Positions 10,340-20,884 of a stretch of DNA of 64,000 nucleotides are shown one piece after another. The notes under the pieces are model-generated. The model was not told the origin of the DNA and did no database searches. It worked only from the letters and a program-made list of their open reading frames with translations. This DNA comes from Glycine soja. Lineage: Eukaryota; Streptophyta; Magnoliopsida; Fabales; Fabaceae. The DNA lies in the NCBI RefSeq assembly GCF_004193775.1, contig NC_041002.1, positions 18,099,535-18,163,534 of the forward strand. Reading direction: 5' to 3'. Numbering within the stretch: the stretch's first letter is position 1; each line of letters starts with the position of its first letter. The translations under genes and the position numbers were made by a program.

Positions 10340-12435
10340 CTAGATAACTGTGAGACTAAAATAGTCTCGGTGTTTTCTTCACTACAATGCGAACATGCTT
10401 TAGTAAAGAGACAAAGCTTCCAACTGATCAGAGCAACATGTGCTTTTTGGATGTAAAACAATGTGTCTACTGGGGAAGGAGAGTATGCTGAAATTTTCTC
10501 ATAACCATAAATGAGATTTTGGATGTTAGCATTTCGTTTCTAAACGATCATTTAGAGGAAACACTAGGTCCAACAAAAATAGAAGGAAAATCACTCAAAG
10601 TGTATCAATCTCACACAGGTAAGTGTTTCATCCTAATTCCGAACCATAGATATGTCATGACTTGATTTTGCAAATCATTTCCTATAAAATCAAAGATTAC
10701 ATACGTAATCATGGATCAATAGGACTTTTCCTTGGGAATGGTTTGTTTTCTTGGTGGGAAATTTGGCTTTGAGTGTTTTTGGCCTTTTCCTTTTCTGTTT
10801 TTGTTTAGTGTGAGGCGAACAAGTCACTAACGCACATGATTTTGGCTGGCAACCAAAGGGAAAGGACCACTTTAGGTCGTGGTTTCCTTTCTTTTTTTGT
10901 TTACTTGGTGACAATTCTGTATTGTTCAAATATTGTCTGGTCCAAAGACCTTTCTGCGTATTTCTTCTGTTTTCTTCCGATCCTTGATCGGGAATTTTCT
11001 TTCTTTTTTTTTTTTTGCTTTCTCCCACTCTTTGATTTGGGAATTTTCTCTTTTTGCTTTCTTCCGATTCTTTGACCGGGAACCTTCTTTTCTTTGTTTT
11101 CTTCCGAGGGCAAGGTTTATGGTAAGTTGGGATTTTGGCTCAAGGCTTGTAGAATGGCTAGACATGATATATGTCAGGGTTTGGCCAGCGGTTCGGGGAT
11201 AAAGGGGATGTCCCACATTATTTCCATGATACACAATGATGATTAAGAAATTTTATGCAAAACTGGTCATGCATGCACCCATGTGGACACTTAAACATCA
11301 AGTTTTTATGGTCATGTGATACTAGGGCTCAGGATTCATTTTCTCTATTTTAGTCAACCCAGTGCTTCCAAAACATGTTCCTTTATCAATTCACGCATTC
11401 ATCCGAGTCCATTTTGGGTGTTCGGGAAAATTTTCATAGCATTCACCCTTCAGGTGTATACACATTTTTTTTTTCAAAAATTGGTTATGATCAGTGAATT
11501 TTTCAAAGAAAAGCTGGAAGTTATCTATTTTCAAAAGCATGTAGGTTTTTTTAGCTAGACAACTTATTATTATTTTTTTCTTTTTTCTTTCTTTTTCTTT
11601 TTCTTCCATTATCATTTGTTCATTTCCTCCCTCTCTTTTTTCTCTTTTTCTCTCTAAAAAGGTCGTGCGGACGAGGGCGCACACTACCTACTTACGTCTA
11701 ACCACAAGGTAAATGAAAAAAACTACGCGAAATGATAAGTTGCAAAAAAAATGGTGATGAAATAATTGGGAGCCATAATGCAAAATTTCTAACAGAAACA
11801 ACAAAAAAAAATAACAGCAACATTAGTAACCATATAGACAATAACAGAAAATAGTAATGTCAATAGCAATATAGACAATAACATAAAATAGTAATAATTA
11901 CTGGGAATTTAAAGGATACTAGGCTGCCTCCCAGTCGCGCTTTCCGCTTGTCCAGAGCTGGGCATGGGACGACGATCCATCGATCGTGATCCTAGCTTCT
12001 ACTTGCGTCCATCCCTAAGTACCTGAAAACAGGAAACGACATTGCGCGACAAACTATGGCCGCGTTACCGTTTACCTTGATTGGTCTCTGCCTTTGGATC
12101 CGGCCCGACATTTGACCATTGCCTAAGACGATTCTGCTACTGTCATAAGATAACAAAATATGCATGCGTATGCGTATGCATGAGCGTTTTCAAATGCAAT
12201 AATCTTTTTAGTGAAAGCTGGTCAGGATCAGTTTTAATTAAGCACTTTGGACATCCCATGGACTGAGCAAAAAGGCTCAGGTTATCAAATTCTTGACATA
12301 GTTTGAGACACAAAGTGAGGACCGGAACCTCAATCCCATTTTCTTTTAAAAAACTGCGATGAGAAATTACAGAGGACAGGAATCCCTGGGGGAAACCAAG
12401 AAAGGCACACAAAAAATAAAAGAACATGCAGCGAC
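10340..12435 (-). other. Element B 3' untranslated region
   Basis: No gene. Collinear with element A 400-954 and 3601-5160 but without the 955-3600 block. It includes T-rich stretches (10970-11110 and 11570-11660) that produce long low-complexity ORFs, and short repeats of the attgacattactattttctgttattg type near 11820-11900. Confidence 0.75.
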
Positions 12436-12439
12436 TTCC

Positions 12440-14165
12440 TCAATTGCCCCACTTCCCTCTGTTGTCTTTCAGAGCTTGGGAGTCTTTCTTCAACACCAAG
12501 TCCCCTTCGCTGAACCGGCGCGTACATACCTTCTTGTCAAAAGCGTTCTTCACTTGTTTCTGATATAAACGCCCACGACTCATGGCGGCCAAATGCTTGC
12601 CTTCTATGAGATTAAGTTGATCGAAACGTGCTTGGGCCCATTTCGATTCCTTTAATCCGGATTCCGCCAAGATTCTTAATGATAGGACTTCCACCTCAAA
12701 TGGTAGCACAACCTCCATTCCATATACCAATGAGAACGGTGTTGACGTGCGCACTGAGGTTCGGTAACCATGTAACGCAAATGGGAGCATCTCGTGCCCA
12801 TCCTTGTATGACACGGTCATCTTCTGGATAATCTTCTTGATATTCTTATTGGCTGCTTCCACGGCTCCGTTCATCTTTAGTCGGTAGGGTGTGGAATTGT
12901 GATGTTGGATTTTAAACTCCTCGCACATTTCCCCCATCATCTTGTTATTCAAGTTGGTGTCGTTGTCCGTGATAATCTTCCTCGGCAAACCATATCGGCA
13001 GATGATTTCCCTCTTAATGAACCTGACCACCACACTCCTGGTGACGCTAGCGTACGACGTGGCTTTGACCCACTTAGTGAAGTAATCGATCGCCACAAGG
13101 ACGAAACGATGTCCATTTTCAGCTTTGGGCTCTATGGCCCCAATCACATCTATTCCCCACATGGAAAATAGCCACGGCGCGGCCAAGACATTCAGAGGCA
13201 GGGGTGGAGCATTGACATTGTCTGCGAATGTCTGGCATTCGTGACACTTCCTCTCATGGAGACAACAATCGCTATTCATGGTGAGCCAATAGTAACCTGC
13301 CCTTAAGATCTTTCTAGCCATGGCATGCCCATTAGCGTGCGTACCAAAAGAGCCCTCATGGACCTCCCCCAACATGGTTTCTGCTTCTTTAGCATTCACG
13401 CAGCGTAGCAGAACCATGCCATGGTCTCTCTTGTATAGTATGCTTCCGCTCATGAAGAAGCCAACCGCCAATCTCCTCAACGTCCTTTTGTCGTTGTCGG
13501 AAGCGTCCGGTGGGTACTCTTTGCTTTCAACATATCGCTTGATATCAAAATACCAAGGTTTACCGTTCCGTTCCTCTTCCACCCGACAACAATGTGCGGG
13601 TCTGCCACGACACCAGAATTCAATGTACGGTAGGTCCCCATGCGATGTTAGTTGGAACATGGACGCTAAAGTGGCAAGCGCATCTGCCATTTGATTTTCC
13701 TCTCGGGGAACATGATGGAAGGAGATCTCATCAAAGAAACCAGCCAATTCCTTGATATAGGATTGGTAGGGTATTAACTTGGGGTCTCTAGTTTCCCATT
13801 CCCCTGTCAGCTGGTGAATCACCAGTGCAGAGTCCCCGTACACCTTGAGTAGCTTGACATTGGAGTCAATTGCTGCCTAGACGGCCAGGGCGCACGCTTC
13901 ATACTCAACCATATTGTTGGTGCAGTCGAACCCCAGCCTGGCTGTGAAAGGTATACATTGATTGTCCGAAGAGACCAATACTGCCCTAATGCCATGGCCT
14001 AGAACGTTTGACGCTCCATCAAACTACACGATCCACTTGTCCCAGTCCTCGTCTAGTGTTTCCTCAAACAATGCCATGGCTTTCACCTTTTCGGGGTCCA
14101 CCTCTATCCCTTTAGCGGGGTTTATCCTCAATTGATATTTCCTAAGCCTTTCGAACAACTTCTGC
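12440..14165 (-). pseudogene. RNase H and integrase of element B
   Basis: The long open stretch 12440-13843 (467 codons) holds the RNase H tail (YGDSALV, then HHVPREENQMADALATLA), an integrase zinc finger (H162, H168, C200, C203) and the integrase core with an intact D253, D293, E329 triad at DD35E spacing, then the C-terminal RRFSEGDLVLKK block. The RNase H start (FDGASN near 14025) lies further upstream, with a TAG just before it. RNase H follows RT too soon: RT's INPAK runs directly into GIEVDPEKVKAM and a DWDKWIV linker, so the RT thumb/connection is missing. At the other end the last roughly 45 codons are deleted between two gtgggg/ctgggg matches, shown by comparison with element A 1-399. 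Confidence 0.88.
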
Positions 14166-14179
14166 AAGTTCACAAGGTG

Positions 14180-14950
14180 TTACTCCTCGGTCTTAGACTT
14201 GACAATTATGTCGTCCACATAGACCTCGATTTCTCGGTGCATCATATCGTGGAACAAAGCTACCATTGCCCATTGATAAGTTGCCCCAGCGTTCTTGAGT
14301 CCAAAGGACATCACCTTATAATAGAACGTCCCCACAGGGTGATGAAAGTAGTCTTTTCCATATCCTCTGATGCCATTTTTATCTGATTTAACCGGAGAAC
14401 CCATCCATGAAGGAGAACAAAGCGAAATTGGCCGTATTATCCATAAGGATATCGATGTACGGCAGAGGAAAATTGTCTTTGGGACTGGCTCGATTCAAGT
14501 CCAGATAATCAACACACATTCGCACCTTCCCATCCTTCTTAGGGACTGGTACAATGTTGGCAACCCATTTTGGGTACCGAGCGACAGCCAAAAAACCAGC
14601 GTCAAATTGTTTCTTTACCTCTTCTTTATTTTCAAGGATGTCTCGGGCTTCATCCTCCCCAGCTTTTGTTTTACCGGGGATCACTCAGGATTTAGAGGTA
14701 ATCTGTGTTGTACGATGTTAGAACTCAAACCGGGCATATCTTGGTATGACCAAGCAAAGATGTCTGGGTAGTTTTTTAGCAGGGTCATCAATCCTTCACG
14801 GATGGGTGCGGTCATACCCGTGCCTATCTTTACTTCCTTTTTCCCACTGTCGGTTCCTAAGTCCACTAGTTCCGTCTCTTCTTGATGAGGCCCCATCTCT
14901 TGGTCCTCATGGGCAACTATCTTCTCCAACTCTGGGGGAAGTCCCACATC
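14180..14950 (-). pseudogene. Reverse transcriptase domain of element B
   Basis: Three overlapping minus-strand pieces make up a Ty3-gypsy RT. The first (14681-14947) is the pre-RT linker ending near DIFAWSYQDMPGL. The second (14388-14684) has DLNRASPKDNFPLP and FSFMDGFSG, which carries the first catalytic Asp. The third (14180-14404) has FGLKNAGATYQ and EVYVDDIIVK, with the YVDD active site near 14210-14220. Frame changes near 14684 and 14400 and a stop at 14180 break the gene. In a working element this enzyme copies genomic RNA primed by tRNA. The thumb region after YVDD is mostly gone. Confidence 0.88.
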
Positions 14951-15218
14951 CTCGTCCTCTTCATTCTTCGTCTGACCCGCTTCTTGCTTGAAATCGATGG
15001 TCGGGTCCCAGGTATTAGTACCTTCGAGGGACTCGTCGTCGGATCTGGCGTTTTAAGCGTAAAGAAATAAACACGCAAATGAATGAGAATGGGTAGAGGC
15101 TCAGGAACAGATGAAGAAAGATCTTTATATTATAAATCAGGAACAAAAGACATAATGCCTTAACAAAAGGAAACTCTAAAGCCTAGGCCCAACCGTAGAG
15201 TTTAAAAGCTACAAAGGG
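14951..15218 (-). other. Degraded linker between protease/G-patch and RT of element B
   Basis: No convincing reading frame. In Ogre elements an intron has been reported between the protease and RT parts, and this is the equivalent place. I cannot point to certain splice sites here. Confidence 0.4.
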
Positions 15219-16115
15219 TTACATTATGCTTGTTGCGTAAATGTCCGGGCGCTCCTCCACTCGCCAATTTCCTAGTTGGAAACTAGGAGGGCATGGTTGT
15301 ACCAAATCCGACCTACTCAGAGAGTCATCCTTGCATATCGCGACGACTTGGCCTTCGTGTCCTAGACCCGCACTTATAAAGCTCCTACTGATGTGGCAGG
15401 GCGAGGCCCCTTCGGCTTGTCGTCCCAATTGTGAACCTTGGCCTCTGCTCTTCCTTTCCGCGACACTTTTCCTTATGTCCGCTTGCGTGGGTTTATAACC
15501 TAATCCAAACTTCCCGCGGTTTCCTCTGGTGCTTACAAGGCTGGTTCTGCCGCCGTTGTTCTTGCCTAAACCCATTCCGAGCTCGTAGCCATTCCCCAAC
15601 ATCACCCGAGCCACCATCATTGCCGTGTCGGACAGGCAAGGTTGCCCAGAGAGGGAATCTACGGAGGCAATTCTTACTACCTCAAAAGATTGGAAGGTTG
15701 TTTCCAATGACTCCTCCACGGCTTCCACATATGGCATAGAGGACGAGCAACTTACCAAGATGTCTTCCTCTCCCGACACAATGACCAAATTCCCTTCTAC
15801 CACGAACTTCAGTTTTTGGTGGAGTGTAGAGGGAATGACTCCCACTGAGTGGATCCACGGGCGTCCCAAAAGACAGCTATAAGCCGGGTTAATATCCATT
15901 ACTTGGAAGGTAACCTAACAGGTATGGGGGCCTATCTGTACAGGGAGGTCGATCTCTCCCCTTACCTCTTGGCGGCTGCCGTCAAAGGCACGGACTACCA
16001 TGGAACTTGGCCTTAGATGGGAAGCATTAAATGACAATTTCTCCAACGTGCTTTTGGGCATTACGTTTAAACTGGAACCGTTATCGATGAGTACCTTGGC
16101 CACGACGGGGTCCAT
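15219..16115 (-). pseudogene. Retropepsin protease and G-patch domain of element B
   Basis: The aspartic protease motif is LIDNGSSLNVMP near 16085-16050, with the flap/second half ending [12 protein letters not shown] at about 15865. It would cleave the Gag-Pol polyprotein. Downstream a G-patch motif is clear: [16 protein letters not shown] then [11 protein letters not shown] (about 15600-15480). A G-patch after protease is characteristic of the Ogre/Tat group. The frame is the same throughout, but an in-frame TAG (15915-15917) and a TAA (16119-16121) interrupt it, so the polyprotein would be cut between protease halves. Confidence 0.85.
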
Positions 16116-16118
16116 GCA

Positions 16119-17511
16119 TTAGACTGACACATGCAAAGCCCTGTTATGCCCTCTCCCCTCGGCAGGGATTTCTTCTTCAGCAAAGGCGAGATAGTTGTTG
16201 GCGATGATGTTATTGACAAGTCCTCCAAAGCCTTCCACGGAGATGTCTTGGGCTACATGAGCTTCGTTCAAGACCTTTACTAGCAAAGCCCGATGAGGCT
16301 CAGAGCTCATGAGCAGTTCCAAAAGAGAGACTCTGGTTGGGGTTTTGTTGAGCTGCTCAATGACCTTGAACTCGCTTTACTGAATAATGCGGAGGAACTC
16401 GTCTGCCTCCTCTAGCGATACTTCTTTCTTGCCACAGAAATCCTTTTTCTCAGAAGGACTTTTCATTGGAATATCCTCGTCCGGAGTGGGGATTACTTTG
16501 CCATTTTGTTCTTCCGCTATCTTCGCCTTTCCTTTTAGTGTTTGCAGGCAGTGTTGGCAAGTCAGCGGGTGCGAACACGCGACCGCTGCAGGTCACGCCG
16601 CTCAGCCCCGCGATATTGGTTACCTTGGCCGACAACGAGCTGATGTCGGTGGCTTCTTCCTTCCTTTCGCTAGGAGGCGCATACCTCCACGAAACTGTGT
16701 AGCTATTTTGGTATAGAAATGGAACAGGTTTAACTATCGAGTGGTATCAGGGCATTTGGGGAGCTGCGTCTCTGGTAAAAAATACCACCAAAGGCTTAGC
16801 CCTTCCAAAACTTCCGTCTTCTGTGGACTGCATACAAATATGCTACTCTTCACTCTCCTCATTGCCGACTTCCAGTCGGCCTCGATCTATCATCTGTTGC
16901 AACAGGTCCTCCATTGCTAAACATGTTTCCATGTTATGTAGCTCGTCGGGATGCATCAAACAGGAATTTTCCCCGTGCCCACCCCGTGGAATTACGCCTC
17001 CCTTTTGTAGGGCCTCGTAGATAAACCTCCTGGGGGTCGTCACGTCCCTCAAAGGCTTGGACCTACGCGGCCTACCCGACTCGACGGCATTAACTGCTCC
17101 CCCTCCATGATTGGCGAGCGGATTCATTTTCAAGTTGGGCCAGTCCTCTTGAAACGTCAGCCATTCAGCGTCTATCAAATATTGGACCTTGTATTTAAGG
17201 GTCGAACATTTTTCGGTGGAGTGGCCCGGGGTTTTCCCATGGTATGCGCAAGTTGCGTCAGGGTTATACCACTTTGGGAAATGAGGTTGGTAGATCTTCC
17301 CAGGAGATATCACAGCCATCTGGTTGGCGATGAGGGATGGCAAGAGGTCTTCGTACGCCATTGGGATCAGGGTGAATTCTGGAGTTGGCCTCGGGGGAAA
17401 GTTCCTTATCGCGTTGGAACCGGCGCCAAAGTGGGCGTTGCCGGCCGAGCGAGTCAGGGTTAGAGTTGGAGCTTGGGGGGCCTCCCTCTGGATGGGCATA
17501 GGCGCTCTAGG
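16119..17511 (-). pseudogene. Gag C-terminal region and pre-protease spacer of element B
   Basis: The main piece, 16843-17499, is proline-rich at its start (QREAPQAP), then has a zinc-knuckle-like segment (CAYHGKTPGHSTEKC, C-X3-H-X4-H-X4-C) and MHPDELHNMETCLAMEDLLQ. A second piece, 16119-16322 (MELLMSSEPHRALLVKVLNEAHV), lies just before protease in the protease frame. The two frames differ, so there is at least one frameshift between 16322 and 16843. Gag forms the virus-like particle and binds genomic RNA. Upstream the gag gene is destroyed by the rearrangement starting at 17512. Confidence 0.8.
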
Positions 17512-17527
17512 TTGTACGGGTGCTGAA

Positions 17528-17825
17528 CATGGTTAAAAAGGAAAGCGAGACCTTTAAAGAGTACGCTCAGCGGTGGAGGGATCTGGCAGCACAAGTGGCC
17601 CCTCCCATGGTCGAAAGGGAAATGATTACGATGATGGTAGACACCTTGCCGGTGTTTTACTATGAGAAGTTAGTGGGCTACATGCCCTCCAGCTTCGCGG
17701 ACTTGGTATTCGCCGGGGAAAGAATCGAAGTAGGTTTGAAGAGAGGGAAGTTCGATTATGTCTCCTCCACAAGTACCAACGCTAGGAGGATCAGAGCAAC
17801 CGGGGCAAAAAGGAAAGAAGGAGAT
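17528..17825 (+). pseudogene. Inverted segment of the element B gag core domain
   Basis: This piece reads on the plus strand although the rest of B's gag reads on the minus strand. It encodes the conserved retrotransposon Gag core: KKESETFKEYAQRWRDLA, then MITMMVDTLPVFYYEKLVG and FADLVFAGERIEVGLKRGKF. It is flanked by 16-bp direct repeats (17512-17527 and 17826-17841), and its right end is one arm of a perfect 36-bp inverted repeat. It ends in RIRATGAKRKEGD, the same residues with which the minus-strand gag fragment 17842-17993 begins. So the stretch is both inverted and partly duplicated. Confidence 0.85.
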
Positions 17826-17993
17826 TTGTACGGGTGCTGAATTGGAAGAGTCCCCAGCGCGAGCTGAGAAGCTCGAGTGATGTTGCGCGTACAGATGGGT
17901 ACCATGAGAGGTCTGCGGTGGCTTGATCCATGCGGGCTTTGAAGTGACGGCATGGGTATCTCCTTCTTTCCTTTTTGCCCCGGTTGCTCTGAT
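17790..17993. repeat. Perfect 36-bp inverted repeat with 132-bp spacer inside gag
   Basis: Arm 1 is 17790-17825 and arm 2 is 17958-17993; I find no mismatch. Both arms encode the gag residues IRATGAKRKEGD, one on each strand. The outer end of arm 2 runs straight into the Met-tRNA-type primer site of element J. Confidence 0.9.
17842..17993 (-). pseudogene. Gag linker fragment of element B, original orientation
   Basis: On the minus strand this encodes GDTHAVTSKPAWIKPPQTSH and then a serine- and alanine-rich stretch ending SNSAPV. After the 16-bp repeat it is collinear with QPRAPMPIQREAP at 17511 and below. It shows where the normal gag order resumes; the inverted piece 17528-17825 has been put into this linker. 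Confidence 0.8.
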
Positions 17994-17999
17994 ACCAGT

Positions 18000-18906
18000 T
18001 GATGGAAGCTTGCTTGTGGGGCTTCTATGGAGGCTGAATCTTTGAGCTTCAATGAGGTCCTTTAATGGTGATTTTCCACCATGGAGGTGCAGCGGATGAC
18101 AAAGGAGAAGAGGTGAGAGGAGGCACCATCCATTTCGGAATAAGCCATGGAAGAAGGAGCTTCACAACCAAGATGAGCCTTGGATAACAAGCTTAGAAGG
18201 ATGCTTCAATGGAGGAAAAGAAAGAGGGAGAGAAAGAGAGAGGGGGGAGCACGAAATTGAAGGAATAAAAAGGGGGAGAGAAGTGGAACATTGAAGTATG
18301 TCTCACAAGACTCTCATTCATCAAAGTTACAACAAGTGTTACACATGCTTCTATTTATAGACTAGGTAGCTTCCTTAAGAAGCTTTCTTGAGAAAACTTC
18401 CTTGAGAAGCTTCATTGAGAAAACTTCCTTGAGAAGCTAGAGCTTATCTACACACACCCCTCTCATAACTAAGCTCACCTCCTTGAGAAGCTTCCTTAAG
18501 AAGATTCCTAAAGAAGCTAGAGCTTAGCTACACATACCTCTCTAATAGCTAAGCTCACCTCCTTAAGATTGGAAGCTAGAGCTTAGCTACACACCCCCTA
18601 TAATAGCTAAGCTCACCCCCATGGCAAAATACATGAAAATACAAAAAAAATCCCTACTACAAAGACTACTCAAAATTCCCCGAAATACAAGGCTAAAACC
18701 CTATACTACTTGAATGGCCAAAATACAAGGCCCAAATGAAGGAAAAACATATTCTAGTATTTTCAAACATAAGAGGGCTCATACTTAGCCTATGGGCTCA
18801 AAATCTACCCTAAGGCTCATGAGAACCCTAGGGCCTTCCCTTGGATCTCTGACCCAATCTACTTGGAGTCTTCTATCCAATGACCTTGTGGGGTAGGATT
18901 GCATCA
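18000..18906 (-). repeat. Element J 3' LTR
   Basis: On the minus strand it runs TGATGCAATCC...CTTCCATCA. It has a TATA box (minus strand TATAAATAG, about 18351-18360) and, upstream of it, three hairpin units with GAGCTTAGCTA/TAGCTAAGCTC arms and AAGCTT-centred palindromes (18365-18620). The first 100 bp retain a frameshifted copy of a polyprotein C-terminus (RRLQVDWVRD then EGPRVLMSLRVDF). Confidence 0.88.
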
Positions 18907-18973
18907 TTCCCTCCACCTTGGAAAGGATTTGACCTCAAATCTTGAGGTTCTTCATTGAAGCTCTGATACCAGT
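18907..18973 (-). other. Element J interior: Met-type primer site joined to the pol end and polypurine tract
   Basis: On the minus strand, actggtatcagagc (18973-18960) is followed by a short stretch that can be read as EEPQDLRSNPFQGGG, which looks like the last residues of a gypsy polyprotein, and the purine tract runs up to the 3' LTR at 18906. It looks like an internal deletion that joined the primer site to the end of pol. Confidence 0.8.
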
Positions 18974-19277
18974 TGATGGAAGCTTGCTTGTGGGGCTTCT
19001 ATGGAGGTTGGATCTTTGAGCTTCAATGAGGTCCTTTAATGGTGATTTTCCACCATGGAGATGCAGCGGATGACAAAGGAGAAGAGGTGAGAGGAGGCGC
19101 CATCCACTAGGGAATAAGCCATGGAAGAAGGAGCTTCACCACCAAGATGAGCCTTGGATAACAAGCTTGGAAGGATGATTCAATGGAGGAAAAGAAAGAG
19201 GGAGAGAAAGAGAGAGGGGGGAGCATGAAATTGAAGGAATAAAAGAGGGAGAGAAGTGGAACTTTGAAGTATGTCTC

Positions 19278-20884
19278 TGTCATACCCTAATTTCGTCCGG
19301 GGATTATTACTTGATGACATGTAACTTTTGGTTAGCCGCTTTGAGATACTTGGCGTCCTTTGTTGCACAATATGTGAAGTCCCGAGACGTTCCGAGAAAC
19401 AAAAGGAAGCAGGTTTGCGCGATCCGTGGAATTCCGTAATGTGGCGGAAATCGAAAAGAGGTGTTTTTGCGCAATCCGTGAGTTTCCGTAACTTCTTCAA
19501 AAGCTAAAAAAGAGTAAATATATAATCCGTAAGGATTCGTAACTTTGCGGAAGGAAAATAAGTATCGTTACCAAATTCGTAAAGTTTCGTAACGTTACGG
19601 AAAAAGAATTACCAAAAAAATAGAAGGGGTTGCATTTAGTAAAAAAGGGGGGTACAAATAGCAATCTGGCCCACTTGGGCCTTCCAGATCCTTCCTCCAG
19701 AAGGCTGTTGCTTCTGGAGGAAGCAACCTTGCTCGCCTGGGCGAGCTGGGTGGCAAGCTCCTCCCCTATTTTGCTATAAATAGGGGAACGAGTGAAGAAG
19801 AAAAGGGTTCAGCCTTCTTGGCATTTCGTATTCTCTTAAATTTGCTGAGGAAAATTGTTTCCGTGAAGAAAATCCAAGCCGAGGCGCTTCCGTAACGTTT
19901 CCGTGAGTAATTACGTGAAGATTCTCGACCGTTCTTCAAGATTCATCGTTCGCTCTTTGTTTTCTTCAGTCTTCAACGGGTAAGTACCTCAAACCGAGCT
20001 TTTCAATTCATTCTATGTACCCGTGGTGGTCCACATTTTGTTTCATGTATTTTTATTCTCGTTTTCATTCGCTTTTTATACCCCCTTTTGACGTGCTTAA
20101 GCCATTTATTTAAGTCTTTTCTCGCCTAATCTAAAAATAAAATAAATTTCCATCGATCGTTTGAATTGTATCATCCGTTAATTTCGGTTAAAATGAATTC
20201 CGACCGTTTGGTCATGCCGTAACCACGTTGGAAATAAAAAAAAAGAGGTAAAATAATAATATAATAATAAAAAAATGGCTTTTAGTAAAATAAAGCGAAA
20301 AATCAATCGGACGTTTTCTCTTTGGGATTTCTCATTCTTAATTGAATTGACTAATAACTAAGGTGAAACTAAGGCTAAAATCAACTCGCCTAGTCAAGCT
20401 CGTCCACAAAAATAGGGTTTTGAAAGTTTATCATTTTAGTTTCTTACTAAGTAAAATGGATCATTTTTAAGGTCCAACGCCTTAAAATGATCACCCTTCA
20501 AGTAAAAAAGAATCACTTGATTCACGCATAAGAAAGAACTACGTAGGTCTGATTTCCTCTCCAAAGGAGGGTACGTAGCAGCAAAAGCCCCGCTTTTGTC
20601 GACCTCAAAAAATAAAAAGAAATAAAAGTTAAGGTAACACAATTTCCACAATTCTAAAAAATAGGCTGTTGTCCTTTGAGACAAACGTGAGAGGTGCTAA
20701 TACCTTCCTCAAACGTAAATACAACTCCCGAACTTAGAATTTTCATTTTGACCAGTTTCCTTCGGTTTTCCCGACGTTTTCCACAAATAAACGTTGGTGG
20801 CGACTCCGTGCATCTTTCCTCCTTTGGAAAGCGCACCCATGAGCCTCGCCTTCGCCTCGCCCGCCAAAAGGGCATGTTGCGACA
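19278..20884 (+). repeat. Solo Ogre LTR nested in the J LTR
   Basis: It begins TGTCATACCC and ends TTGCGACA, 1607 bp, with five-base flanks gtctc (19273-19277) and atctc (20885-20889), a target duplication with one change. The uninterrupted J LTR at 18290 shows the empty site. It contains the GC palindrome (19731-19746), TATA box (19775-19782), donor GTAAGT (19980-19985), and hairpins 1 (20539-20578) and 2 (20582-20598). A solo LTR of this kind forms by recombination between the LTRs of a full element. Confidence 0.92.
20539..20598 (+). promoter_or_regulatory. Conserved two-hairpin motif, solo Ogre LTR copy
   Basis: Hairpin 1: CTACGTA (20539-20545) with TACGTAG (20572-20578), inner stem CCTC/GAGG. 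Hairpin 2: CAAAAGC (20582-20588), loop CCC, GCTTTTG (20592-20598). The stem bases of hairpin 2 differ from those in elements A and D yet pair fully. Confidence 0.6.

Noticed and set aside
10690..11234. Lys-rich minus-strand ORFs (KKKKR-rich)
   Set aside because: Low-complexity purine-rich 3' UTR of element B; the matching part of element A has different frames.
17520..17840. Independent plus-strand gag gene of another element
   Set aside because: Its protein continues the residues of B's own gag, and it is bounded by direct and inverted repeats of B gag sequence, so it is an inverted piece of the same or a very similar gag.
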